Assembly (NCBI GenBank): GCA_019914995.1
Contig: CM034133.1
Coordinates: 3,658,001 to 3,722,000 of the forward strand
DNA length: 64,000 nucleotides
DNA from: Acanthochlamys bracteata
Lineage: Eukaryota > Streptophyta > Magnoliopsida > Pandanales > Velloziaceae
Direction of reading: 5' to 3'
In this document: positions 1 to 11,929 of the stretch, piece after piece
Layout: each line of letters opens with the position of its first letter
Numbering within the stretch: position 1 is the first letter of the stretch
Notes under the pieces: model-generated
What the model saw: only the letters and a program-made list of their open reading frames with translations
What the model was told of the DNA's origin: nothing
The model's database searches: none
Translations under genes and position numbers: made by a program

Positions 1-1710
1 AGGCATAATTTAGTTGTTTGAAAATAAATTCTGCAGAAGTAAAATTTTTAAATATAAAGTTGGACTTTTTAGTGCAATTAAGGATACTTTTGGAAATGCT
101 TACATTTCTATAAAAAAAATTTCATAAATTTTTTTTATGATCACTCCGAACGTCCCATAAAACACAATAATTGTTCTGAGTTCTAAATTTAACGGAAGGA
201 ATAAAGCTTGGGGCAACTGAATCGCGCCTAACAGGAATCCATTATCTCATCAACAACCACAGAAATCAGAAATGCTGGTGCCGTCTGGTTACGTGGGGAA
301 ACCCCACGCATGTGCAGTCACATGTTACTACCATTCTACTCCAGCAACTTCCCATACACACCAAAACCTTTTGCTACACCAACACAAACAAGAAAACCTA
401 ACACATGGAAAAAAAGCCAAAACCAGACAAACAATCGCTGCTCATAACCTCTCCCTCTTTACGCAATCAATCAACAGAAAGAACCCCTTTGCTTTGTTTT
501 GGTCATCTTCCAATGAATTTGTTGTCACTTTGTGCTGGTCTTGCTAAGTTTTGCTAACATTCCCTCGTGAACCTTTTTCAAGATCTTCTCTGAGAGCTGT
601 TGCTTGTCTTCTGCTTTCACGGGTGCGGCTAGTCTTCACTGAGTTGTTTACATCGTGTCACCCATGCATGCGATGCAGATGAATGAATGAACCTTAGTTT
701 ATTAATTAGTTGCAATGTAGTTCTCAGTAGTTTTTGTTTTCTATATTACGACATTATAATTTTATATCACTTGTGAATTCTTTTGGAGTTTTTCGTATAG
801 TTGTCCTAGCTGTTAATAATATAGCAAGTGTTCAGAAATAAAGCGCTGAAACATGAAGTGCAAACTTCTTTTAATGCAGGTAGATTATTGAAGTTTCCTG
901 CAGAACATATCTCTGCTAGATTTTGGTGTTCTTTTGTTCTGGTTTGGTATAAAAAGGGGACCAGCTTATGAAACCTTTATATAATCTGTAGTCAGTTTTT
1001 GGAATTTGATTTGCTGGATGATTTCTTTAGAAGTTCCCCAGACCAAACCATTTTGATCATCTTGTTATTAATAATGAAGTTAAAGATCTCAGCTGCCGTT
1101 AGTACAACAACAGAATAGAAAGATCCACCTAGTAATGCTTAAGTTCATGAGCAGATTCAATAGCCCGGAAATGTCAGTAAGACCAGCATACAAAAGTGAA
1201 ATCTCAACGAAGTTAGTTGAACCAAACGTATTGATTTATCAGTGTCGGACTCGCGAGTGCTTCAATGCTTGATGGTTGCATTGCTCAACCTATATCACTT
1301 TCCTGTGAATCTCAGAAAAAGAACTTGAACTAGGCATAGAGGTCCTTCAACAATAAACTGTTGTCTATAGAAAACTAAAAATGGCAGGCAACAAAATTTC
1401 CAGCACATAGAAGAGCACAACGGGGAGGTTAGGCATAGTCAAATAGCTAATGTATCTAGAAAACAACATGACATTCACTTGTATCCATTTACTTTACAAT
1501 TTTGATGATTAACTTTACCATTTTGAAGGTACTTACATATATATTTAGGCATTTGGGAAAGGTATATCTGATATTACAAGAAAAAAACTGAATTTGGAAG
1601 TATATTGAAATCAAAGTTGGTTCTGTTCCTCTGTACTATTTACTCTTAAGTTGTTTCCTGTACATGAAGCAAGATTTTTACTTGATTTCTGAATTCCGTG
1701 TCTTGTCCTT
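1..1710. other. Intergenic, no gene recognised
   Basis: This AT-rich stretch has one short open frame (272-547, plus) with no recognisable domain and no gene-like splice context. I see no tRNA, rRNA or clear transposon ends. It could be flanking or untranslated DNA of a gene outside the window. Confidence 0.4.
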
Positions 1711-1776
1711 CTACTTAGCTTCAGCAGCTCTAAAAAGTTCCTTCCACTTCGCAGGGTTACTTCCAGGCCCTTCGTT
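1711..1776 (-). CDS. Possible terminal exon of an unidentified protein
   Basis: Read on the minus strand, an acceptor-like CAG just before 1776 is followed by 21 in-frame codons and a TAG stop at 1713-1711. The encoded end contains NPAKWKELFRAAEAK, which has balanced coding composition unlike the surrounding AT-rich DNA. I do not recognise the family and could not join it confidently to upstream exons. A GC-richer patch at 2290-2385 (minus) may be another piece, but its frames contain stops. It could be the last exon of a live gene or a remnant of a dead one. Confidence 0.3.
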   Translation of the reverse strand, partial: NEGPGSNPAKWKELFRAAEAK

Positions 1777-2718
1777 CTGTACAGTTGAAATCATTCTTCA
1801 AGAACATTGGCATTCCAATATATGTTTTCACAATTTGATGTGATGGATTAGCAAAGATATCATCAATACTACAATGCCAATTACTTAAATCAAGAATTCC
1901 AACAAATTTTCAATCCAAAACCCCAAGAGACAGTTAAAATGGACTAGAGCTCATATCTATAAAGCAGGCACTTCATGTGCATAGCACAGGGACTAGATTT
2001 AGAAACGGAAACCCATACACTTGATTTTACAACTCCTTTCCAACATATGATAAGTGTTTCCGGCAAGTCTTGATTAATTTTGATAAATGGCAGTAACTAC
2101 TCAAATGACTACATACAGCTCCATCGTGTTCTTAAACCAGCTTATTATTTACTGTAATAGTAAAAAGAAATAGAGACTTTGTTGCGAAAATGAGTGAACT
2201 TATTATATTGACTTAATTTCTATGTTTCAGATAAATATGTCATTACTGCATATTTTATTCTGGAGATAGCTACCTTTAATAAATTGCTCATAAATTTGAC
2301 CTTCAGCGAAATTGATGTCCATGGCGCTGTATGCAGGCTTCTGCCACTAGAAGCCTGCTAACTTCTCCCACTAGCTCGTCACCTATTAAAATATAAATTA
2401 AAAAGACCATTAAAGACAGAAAAAGTACCCATGGACTACATAACATGTAGTAATTAATATGCACATTCAACTTTAACAGCAGCAGAAAAACATTAACTCA
2501 ATACTTCAAATCCATCAGCACTCAATCAGTTACTTTATTAGACAAGTGTCATACCCATCACTATGAGTTAGAGGTATTCTAAGTAAACCTTAATCCAATT
2601 CAGACAAGTGTACTGTTAAAATACCGATCTCCTATTCCTAATAGCAACTCACTTGAGAAACACATACTTGTTCAATTGACCAATTGCTCATGAGGTTGCT
2701 AATTTGGGTGACATTAAA

Positions 2719-3350
2719 TGTGTTGGAATTGTTACCGACAGAAACAAGATGAGGGTAAGTGAGAATAATGAAATAGAAATAAATCATAAACATGAGAATT
2801 TATATGGTTCAACACTATGTAAATGTGCCTACGTCCACCGATGAAGTCACCACAAACTTGCTTTGTGTACATATTCTACCATTTGAATGTTCTCTTCCAA
2901 TCTCTTGAGATTGAGGCCATAATCTATTGGAAACCTAGTTGCCTGTATGAGCTGAGAATGCAAAGCTGATTTCCTCATTAGGAAAAGGTCCCGCATCCTA
3001 AGACGTGTCTAGGAAGGTAATTTGCTAATTTCATAGGAATATTCCTTTGATAGATGGCTTTCAGCTCTATTAGGCAGTTTCAGTTGTCACTTTGATATCC
3101 TGTGAACCTAAGTGCTCTTCTCAATATGCAGCTGCACTATATGGTCCGGTCGTCTGACTTCGGCCATTGCGCGCAATATGGATTACTGAATTGGCCCACG
3201 ACCTCTTTAGCCATTGATCGATTGAGCAGCCTTTCGGCTTTTGGGGCCTCAGTCGTACCAGGCTGCCCCTCTTCTATCACAGGTTGAGCCCAGTCTGAAC
3301 TCTGACGAGTAAAGGATGCCAAATAATCACCTTAGACAGCACCCGCACCA
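2719..3350. repeat. Possible LTR-like or other retroelement remnant
   Basis: The stretch begins TGTTGGAATTG and contains a motif near 2808-2840 (tatggttcaacac, then cctacgtccacc) of a kind I associate with plant LTRs. The second half is GC-richer than its surroundings and open on the minus strand (3137-3322), without a recognised domain. I could not find a CA end or a target duplication, so the boundaries are guesses. Confidence 0.22.
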
Positions 3351-3707
3351 ATGATACCACATACTACTTTGTAGAAATGAGAGGGAAAATGTGAAGCAGT
3401 TGATATAAACAAACTTCGTTTTTGAAGGATCTCTAAGTAACAATCACAATTTGATGTTTCGGCTTAAAAGAGAAACATGACCTGAAAAGAGATGAAGTTC
3501 ATTGTTCCATCCATGACCCGAAATTTTCTGAGGGTCAATTAGGTCAATGAATGCCTAACTTGATAGTCTCATACAACGTATACGAAGAAAGGAATCACTA
3601 TTCGTATTCATCATTAAAGGCAAGAAATTATATAGACGATAATAAACAACAACAAATTGAAAAGTCTAAACATAATCAGTACCGGCATGGAAACCTACAT
3701 CAGCATT

Positions 3708-4023
3708 TTAGTAGAAGTGAATAAAGGAGAAGAGTAACACCAACACAGCCGGTACCGCCAACAACAAGAACCACAGCTTATTATCGGAAGATTTCAACAA
3801 AGCATCCCCCAGCAATGGAGCGAGATTGTTCTTCACCGATCGAGCAACAACTCCTCTTCTCAATCTTCTTCCGTCAGCAGCTATGCTAGTTGAATCCAAG
3901 CAAACATTGGTCAACGGTGTAACTGAAACTGCAGGGAGGGTTTTGAATCCGAATCTTTCGGGTGAGAATGGAGCTCTGTAGAACAGTTGGGAGGGAAGAA
4001 GACGTTAGAAGCTTGAGAGCCAT
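3708..4023 (-). pseudogene. Small plastid-type one-pass membrane protein, frameshifted
   Basis: From the ATG at 4023 the first frame gives a typical Ser/Thr/Leu-rich transit-peptide start (MALKLLTSSSLPTVL). It then runs out of frame and stops near the middle. From about 3980 the continuing protein lies in the +1 frame: YRAPFSPERFGFK, then about 70 residues ending in a hydrophobic anchor (LWFLLLAVPAVLVLLFSF) and a stop at 3708. The two halves together would make a protein of about 100 residues with an N-terminal targeting region and a C-terminal membrane segment. The frame change falls near the string ACTGTTCTACAG. Seen: two coding-like halves in different frames. Inferred: a one-base indel in a once intact plastid protein gene. 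A sequencing error or an unrecognised short intron would also explain it. I do not recognise the family. Confidence 0.5.
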
Positions 4024-4750
4024 GGATGAAAGAGCGCGTGAGTTCGAGTAGAGCTGTGGAGAATATTTGGCAAACGGCTACGGATCGGTTTGAAGTTGGC
4101 ATGAGTTATAAAGTTCCAAACGTTTGTTATTGTGGCTGGAACCAATTCAGCGCCAGAGAAATTTTTGTTGCTGATTGTTTTGGGCTGATTTTAAAGCCCA
4201 ATCAGGGTCCAAAAACTTAATTTAAGAGGCACTGATCCATGGATTAACCCAGATTTTATACAAATGGGTTTTCAGCACAGTTTCTTAATCTTAAACCAGC
4301 TAGTAACTTTTGCCCAGAAACATGTATGGTTATCTGTTAATTTTAGGCATTTAACTCGGGACAGCGGAATAAGAACGACGCCGGGATAAATTGAAATGAA
4401 AATATTATTTTTGTTTTTGAAATAAAGATAAGACGAGTATACATAGATAATAGGATAAACTTGGACGTTCTTTCTTATTAGTTGGTGTTTTAAAATGGAA
4501 TTCATATAAAAAACGTTGTTTTGTTTCGAAATAAGGATAAAATGAGGATATAAATAATTTCAACACAAAATATTGCAAATTCATGTTATTGGAGTTCCTA
4601 AAATGGCCTTTCTAATTGTGCAAGGGGAAAAACGTTTGCTTATGATTTTCTGTTCTCAACTTCAAACTTCACACTCTTTTTTAAATCTAAACATGGGAGC
4701 TGCTATTCTAACTCATACAGAGCAGCAGAACTGTTGTGGTAACTTTAGAC

Positions 4751-5371
4751 CATAGTTGTAAAATCCGGACCGGTCCGTTCGGATCGACCCGAAAATCGTC
4801 GATTCAGAGCGTAAATCGGTTCGAATTTATTATAAAATCGTTTATACAATTGACCCATTCTGACCCGCTTCGACCCGTTCGACCCGCTCGTCCGGGTCGA
4901 ATCGGGTTAAATTAAATTTTAAAAATTTTAAATTTGTGATATATTAATAAAAAAATAATTATTAGTAGTTTTATATTGAAATATAATATGTAGTTTAGAT
5001 TTTATATTTAGATGTGATAATGTAAAAAAATAAGTTTTTATATTTTATTTGTAAATATTTATTATTAGTGATTTTTAAGTTTTTATATTACTAATTTTGT
5101 TAAATTGTAAGAAAAATAACAAAATTATTTTAAAACAAAAATTTCTTTAAAAGTTTTTTAGTTAAAATATTATTTTATTTTTCTATATTTTTTTGTTAGT
5201 TTATTTTTTTTTATGCTTTCTAACAAAGAAAAAATTTATTATTTTTTTTGAAATAATAAGTATTTGCACTACCGTCAACATCTTAGTATTTTTGACATAA
5301 CGGGTTAACCCGTGATCCGTTGACTCGAACAATTTTTCAGTTCAATATCCGATCCGATTTTTACAACTATG
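4751..5371. mobile_element. hAT-type MITE with 8-bp target duplication
   Basis: The ends are inverted repeats: CATAGTTGTAAAA at the left and its complement TTTTTACAACTATG at the right. They are flanked by a perfect 8-bp direct repeat CTTTAGAC (4743-4750 and 5372-5379), the duplication size typical of hAT transposons. GC-rich subterminal stretches made of gatccg and gacccg words flank an AT-rich core with no coding capacity. It is non-autonomous. Confidence 0.85.
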
Positions 5372-5379
5372 CTTTAGAC

Positions 5380-7185
5380 ATGCCACAACTATTTACTATT
5401 TTATAATTTTGTACTTTAATTTGGGTAGCACGTTCTCATCTCAATAAAGCACGAGTTAACGGAGTTCAAGAAGAGAATAGGTTACAGTTTAATTTGGAGT
5501 GTGTTCCAATCACATGCAATTGAAATTTACTAAAGTAAATTTTGTGACATTATAATTAGATAGAAAATAAATTTCAATCAAAATAAAATTTGAAGTGATA
5601 ATTAAAAATATATAAAATAATGTTTAAAATAAAATTTTGATGAAATTAAAATTTTATGTAAAAATAAAAAAAATTTTGAAATATTAATTAAAATACGTGA
5701 AGTATCAAACTTAAAATTTGAAAAAAAAAAGAATCAAATGACAATTGAAACATGCTTTTAACTCGTGTGAAAAAAGTCTACTATTTAGGAAACTAATCTC
5801 TTAACTTTATTAACGAGATATTTAGAAGTGCTTTAAATATTAAAAAAAAAAAATTTAAACTGAAATTTATTTAAAGACATTTTTAAAAACAAATTTAACT
5901 TTTTTATCTAAAAAAAAGTAAAATTTATATATATAAAATTGCACGACATGCATTCATCTATGCTTTTCAAATTTTATAGAAATTTAAATAATGTAAAATA
6001 TTTATGAAACAATGCAAAAAGTATTTTAGCATAAAAAGCAGTAACATAAGTACCGCCAAATACTCCTAACTTAAGATTTTAATGATTCTACAAAATTATT
6101 TATATTATTTATTTATAGATAGATGACTATCTATATAGATTTAAACACTCTTACTTTTTTGAGCTAATTTTTAAATTGATACCAAAATCTAATATAATAT
6201 CAGGTGAATGATATATGGGATTAGTCTCATAATGAAATTGTTTTTATAAGGGAATTATTCTAGCTCTATATGCTATGCATGAAGAGTGGCTATCTATACG
6301 AGTTTAAATGCTTTTAGTTTTCAAGCTAACTTCTAGATTTGAATTCTATTCAAGATTGATTTAAGAAATAAGACTAAGTACTGTAATTGGATTATCGCGT
6401 GTAAAAGTCTAGGATAGGGATGGACTTAGATTCTACACTTGAGAACAAACAGAAAAATAAACCAAATCCAGAGCGAGAAAAACCAAAACGAATAATGACT
6501 TCCAAACAAAACATCCCACTAAGCTACAACAATGCGTTTGCACGCAAAAAAAGTCAGCAGTCCAGTTCATGCTTTTGAAACTTTAGCTTTCGTCCAGGTC
6601 TTGAGAAAAAAAGCAGCATTCCAAAATTGAACCAGTGTCGCAGAGCACGACATGTTCGTCTTCTTCTTCATTTCTTAAACTATTTCGTTTTGAATGAATC
6701 AATTATCGTTCAGTATTTTGGTTCGTTGTGTTTAAACTTATTGGACAACGCCCGTGATGAAGGAACATGTGAAGACCACGAACAACAACAGTAACGATAT
6801 TCATATAACGAGAAACATGCATGTATGATGAAACTTCAAGATAGAGCTTGATTTGTAATCCTTGATCGTTTGGTTTGGTTATGTTTTGGTTTGTTTTGTT
6901 TTGGCTTTTAAAAAAGAAGAAACTGTAGCTACTGGAGTAGTTTCCGTTCCATTTTAAGTTCTTTTGGAGCCTCTTCCTTTGTCTTGTTTATATGCTTCTC
7001 TTTTAGAAAAATAAATGAGAAAAAACTTGGTAGTGTAGTAGCCTCGTGAATGTCCACTACTGTTTAGTAATTAACTCTTTTTGTCTTATTTCTCTTGAAT
7101 AAATTTTTTCCATTTTATTTTTCCCTAGAGGAAACTTGGTCCATATGAGATAGGGTATATTAATAAAATTTAATACTATATTAAT
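5380..7185. other. AT-rich intergenic DNA with a degenerate direct repeat
   Basis: No gene is recognised. Two diverged direct copies of about 55 bp occur at about 6125-6180 and 6285-6345 (actatctat, then gtttaaa, then agctaa). The segment 6430-7000 is less AT-rich and could be transcribed, but has no open frame of note. Confidence 0.4.
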
Positions 7186-7193
7186 TATCACTA

Positions 7194-7946
7194 AAAATGT
7201 CAATTTAAATTAATGAATCAGTTTGAATCGATTTATTTAATAATCTGATTAAATTCGTTCAATTTTAACCTAACTAATTAATTTTATATAGATTAAAATT
7301 ATCAATTCTAATTCAAGATATTTAATAATCGGGTAAAATTCGGATCGAGTGAAATTATAAAATCAGTTGAAATGAATATGTATGATATTATATATATATA
7401 TATATTTGGTAAGTGTTAGTCAAAATATGTATTTTTAGTATCTGTATCGATCTTTAAAATATTTCAAAAAAAATTTTATTTTTACTTTTTGAAAGTATGC
7501 AAACAACTAAAATTTATGATTATAAATATATAGTAATACTTTCGATAAAAGTTTTGATAAATATAACCTTTCAATAAAATTTAAATTCATCATAAAAAAA
7601 ATATATACATAGTAATACTTTCGATAAATATCATAATTCTTATTGTATACTATTTTATAAATATATAAAAATAAAGATTATTTATAAATACAATATAATT
7701 TAATAAGTTATAAATTACTATTATCAATTTTTTTATTGGTAAAATTTTATTATACGGTAAGAAAAAATAAGAAAAAAATTGTCCTTTAAAAGATAATAAT
7801 TCAGATTAGTAGGTCAATTTTGGATTGACTTATTTAATAATCTGATCAAATTCGTTCAACATAATCTAATCTATATATTTATGCAGATTAAATTTACTAA
7901 TTCTAAACTAAATATACAGATCGGATTATATATTGTCACACCTATT
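7194..7946. mobile_element. hAT-like MITE with 8-bp target duplication
   Basis: The segment is flanked by a perfect 8-bp direct repeat TATCACTA (7186-7193 and 7947-7954). The ends are imperfect inverted repeats that share a gtcaat core. The subterminal word aataatctgat(t/c)aaattcgttcaa occurs near both ends (about 7240 and 7835) and again in the elements at 22.9, 27.0 and 49.4 kb, so this belongs to a local family. It has no coding capacity. Confidence 0.65.
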
Positions 7947-7954
7947 TATCACTA

Positions 7955-8945
7955 GTTCTAATATATTATCTATAAAAATTCAAACTCATTCTTTTTATTT
8001 GAATTGTTTTAGAACAAAATTTTAAATTCTTCATATATAATTAAAGAAGACTGAGCTAGATCATCGAAGATGTGAGCTAAATTATATTTTATTATACACT
8101 TTATACACAATGATAGAGGTAATTGTATTTTGTACAATGATTTATTCATTAATCTTTTTATTATAATGCTCCACTTTATTTAAGGATTTTTTATGATCAG
8201 TTTTATTTTAAACTAAGTGGCCTGTTTCATCTTAGAATTTTAAAATTCTTTTATTTTAGACCAATAGTTGGTTTTATAAAAAAAAGTTGTCTAGTTTTAT
8301 TTTAGAGCAATCAAACCATTTTATTTCTCTATTTTATTTTCAAAATCACTCTATTGACAAGCAGATATTAAAAAAATATAATTTCATATTACATATCAAT
8401 AATTATTTATATTTATAAAAATTTAAAGTAACTTTTTTATTATCAATATTTGTAAAAAGAATTCTAAATTTGTTGCTAGATCAAAATAGAGGGAGTCCAC
8501 GTGAAGCATTCATTTGGTTGTCCGGCAACCCACGTTGGAGCGTCCGTGATTGAGATGCCACGCCTTCAGTCGGAAGGAAAGCAGATCACCAAATCCCTGG
8601 TGACAGATGCAGCTAGACGGCCAGACTTAAAAAAACTTTGCAATCTCTCAATTAATTGGTGAAAGTAGAAAATCACTTTCTGATAATGAAGGTGTACTAA
8701 ATCTGTGAGTGATACCCATATTGCAGACTGGACATTAAGGATATTACGATGAAGATTTTGTTTATCTGTGTTAGTTTTCGGAGATTCACAATCCAGTTTT
8801 TGGACACACGAATGTGGAGGTCAGTTTTTCAGAGTACAACTACTGATTATAATTACAAAATGTCGGTGTGCTTTTTTATGTCTGCTTTACTATAGTTAAT
8901 TAAATAATAGAGACGTCTGACGAAACGTCGTCCAGCTGTTCTATA
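7955..8945. other. Intergenic, nothing recognised
   Basis: Most of this is AT-rich. A GC-richer patch at 8490-8640 has no convincing open frame, RNA gene or repeat end. Confidence 0.35.
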
Positions 8946-8948
8946 CAT

Positions 8949-9737
8949 AGTTATCGAATCTGAACTGGATCAATCTGATCCATCAAAAAACTATCGATTC
9001 ATTAAATAAATTAATATAAATTTATAAAAAGTTGTTTATATAATTAATTTATTTTGATTTGTTTTGATCCGTTTCGTTCGAGTCAAATTAAATTGAATAA
9101 AATTTTAACAAAATTAATTAAAAAAATAAATTAATAATATATTTAGTATAAAAATAATTATTAATAGTTTTGTATTAAAAAATAATATATAGTTTAGATT
9201 TTATATTTAAATGTGATAATATTAAAAATATAATTGATTAAGTTTTATTTATAATATCAATTATTTGTAATTTTTAAAATTTTATATTATAAAATATTTA
9301 GACTCAAATATATATATCTAAAAAAAAGTTAGTTATGTCTCTTTTATGATTTATCTATTTTATGATTTAATTTTTTTCTAATCTTCTAATTTATTTAAAT
9401 ATTTCTTATTATTAATTATTATTATTATTATTATTGTTGGTGATGGTAATATCATAGTGACAATATTTTAATTTTTGTAGTAATTATTATTACTGATTGT
9501 TGTTGATAGCAATACTATAATAAAAATATTTTAATTTTTTATTGTAATTGCTGCTGCTATTATTATTGTTAGTGTTATGATATCAATTAATTTTTTACTG
9601 TAATTGTTGTTATTATTGATTAAAAATTTTTTAATATTATTAATTTGACTGTTCGATCGGTTGATTCGGCGGGTCAATCTGATAATCGTAATTCGGACAG
9701 TTTTTTGATTTGATGTTCGATCTGATTCTTATAACTA
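8949..9737. mobile_element. Decayed hAT-like MITE
   Basis: The left end (ATAGTTATCGAATC) and the complement of the right end (ATAGTTATAAGAATC) match imperfectly, and both are followed by gatc-rich subterminal DNA like that of the element at 4751-5371. The core holds ATT trinucleotide runs (about 9410-9440). No target duplication could be found, so this is an old copy with uncertain limits. Confidence 0.4.
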
Positions 9738-10039
9738 TAATTTTATGGTATGAAAAATAAGTACAACATTAGTTCTTATGAATTACTTCTATTCTATTCT
9801 TTTTGCATTATGTTATTTATTATTATGTCTGATCTACAGATGATGGGTCCGTTGTGGTCTCTCACGAAGACACGAAGTTAACACTAGTTGTGCATTATGC
9901 TCTTGGGTATATCAAAAGGCTAGAACATTCAGTTTAAACTTTGTATCCAGAAAATGAGAAAACTAGTTCCATACCACATGCAGTAAACCAAATTGATTTC
10001 AAGTTTGGTGAAAAAATTCAAGAAACACGTAGTAAGGAT

Positions 10040-10250
10040 TTAATGAACAAAAGCTTTAAAAAAAAGAAATATTTTAAAAATTTTTAAAAAGTAAATTTTA
10101 TTTATTTAACTTTAAAAAAATAATAAAAATAATAAATAAAAAAAGTTTACAATATAATTTTTTTATATTTTTAAAATTATTAAAATATTTCATAAAATAT
10201 TTAAAAATATAAAAAAAAAATTGAAAAAAAAGCTTCTTAAATTTCAGTTC
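10040..10250. repeat. AT-rich foldback, probable MITE
   Basis: An extremely A/T-rich palindromic stretch bounded by aaaagctt words at about 10043 and 10228. It has no coding content. It resembles the AT-rich foldback elements elsewhere in the window but lacks a clear copy of their core. Confidence 0.3.
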
Positions 10251-11090
10251 GTACTTTGAGTCTGGAGGTTTAAATTACTTCGGTTCTGTCAATTACCCCA
10301 AATAAATACCAATTCCCTAAGCTTCCAAAATTCCACCAAATTAAATTCAACATTTTGGCATTTACCTATTAATTCATTCAAGTCCACCGACATCGAACAA
10401 GAATCTGTCTAAAGAGTTAAAATATTCAAACTCGAATTAATGTCACCATATAAAGACTATTCCTTTTTTCAACACAAACACGCAAAAGTATAGGTAAAAA
10501 AACCAATATTTTCTATGGAATTTCCATCACAGGTGTTGTTATTGTTAGTATCGAATTGAATTGAAATCAAAAGTAAACAACAAAACAGACCCCTTTTCAC
10601 ACACACACAAACGGGCAAGAACGAATTAATGAGTTGGTATTTTGACAAAGCGGTGGGTTTACGGTTTGCAGGTGGAGACAAAGTTGCAGTAACCCCTGTT
10701 GTTGTCCTCTACCTTACAGTCTTACAGAACCTGCTTGTCTTGTTGTATTAAAGACATTTGAAAGAAAAAGATAACAACATTTGGAGAGAGAGAGGAAGGC
10801 ACATAACAACGCAACATGACAAAAGCTAATTCAAGCTGTTGGCCCCATTTCAATTCCAAATAGCAACACAACACAACACAACACATCACCACACACCCCC
10901 AAAAGAAAGAAAGAAAGAAAGAAAGTCTTGTTGTTGTTTGTTAGGGGGCTGTTGGATTGTTTTGAGGGATAAGGAATAACTACGGCCGTTTCTGCCTTCA
11001 TTCCCGTTTTTTCCTTTCTGCATACCGACAACGTTCCTCAACCGAACAGGGCGCTGTTTTTGCACTTGTCTTATTTGGCCAGTTTCCATT
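10251..11090. other. Upstream region of the SCL3-type gene
   Basis: Non-coding, and less AT-rich from 10600 on. It contains a GAAA simple repeat (about 10905-10925) and an acaac run (10863-10885). The short minus-strand frames here show no domain and are taken as chance. It probably carries promoter sequence for the gene at 11930. Confidence 0.35.
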
Positions 11091-11100
11091 CATATATAGA
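11091..11100 (+). promoter_or_regulatory. Candidate TATA box for the SCL3-type gene
   Basis: The string catatataga lies in GC-richer DNA upstream of a pyrimidine-rich leader (11160-11330). If used, transcription would start near 11125 and give an 800-base leader before the ATG at 11930. Confidence 0.35.
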
Positions 11101-11377
11101 TTGGAGAAAACAGTAAATAGGAAGAGCGAAAGGGGCGTGGCGTAACACCACACAAATTCCATATTCTTCGCTCTCTCCTCTGCTGTGCTAAGCAGCAGAC
11201 AAAACCAATCTGGTCAAGACAAAACCCACGCCTTGGCTTTTTGTCTACTAGTTACCTTCGCTTGTATACAAAAAAGAAAAAGGTCTACAGTTTTCTTGTT
11301 CACCTTCTTCTTCACGTTCATTCATTCATTCAAAACCCCATATCACCACTTCATTTTCTCATAGGCTTGTTTGCGAG

Positions 11378-11601
11378 GTGAGTGAGTGACTTGCAGGCAA
11401 ATAAGAAGTAAGGAGTTTTGTTCTTTGGGTAAAATGGTCTATGGTGTGGTTGTCTTCTTCCTTTGTTTTCCTTCTTTCATGGTATAGGAGTTGTCAGGGA
11501 ACTTGGTCCGTGCTAACTGATTTGTTTTTGTTCTCATACATAACCCACTTTTTAAAAGAGCTAGTAAGCTTTTTCTGTTTCTGTTGTGTTTCTTTTTGCA
11601 G
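11378..11601 (+). other. Candidate intron in the 5' leader of the SCL3-type gene
   Basis: A strong donor (GAG|GTGAGTGAG at 11378) and a strong acceptor (TTTCTTTTTGCAG ending at 11601) bracket a T-rich stretch containing a short open frame. Splicing it out would shorten the leader by 224 bases and remove upstream ATGs near 11434. RNA evidence is lacking. Confidence 0.35.
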
Positions 11602-11929
11602 TCTTATCAAATCCATTCTAGCTTATTACCCAAAAGAAAATCTTTGTAAGGTGATTAGATTCATGTAGATAGAGAAGATCACTGAGTTCCCATTTGATGC
11701 TTGACTTTTAATCACCAAAAATTTGGTTGCCCGATTTTTATGTGTATTCATCTTTCCTATAATTAAATTCTCACTTCAACAATTGATTCCTCTTTTAACT
11801 AGTTGTTTTTTTCCATTCCACACCTTCTAAACTTTCCAAGTTATATTACTGCTCAAATCAAAATCTTCTTCTTGTACTACTGCTTCTCTGTTTCTTAAAG
11901 CTTCTATTTTGAGTAGAAATCAAATAGAA

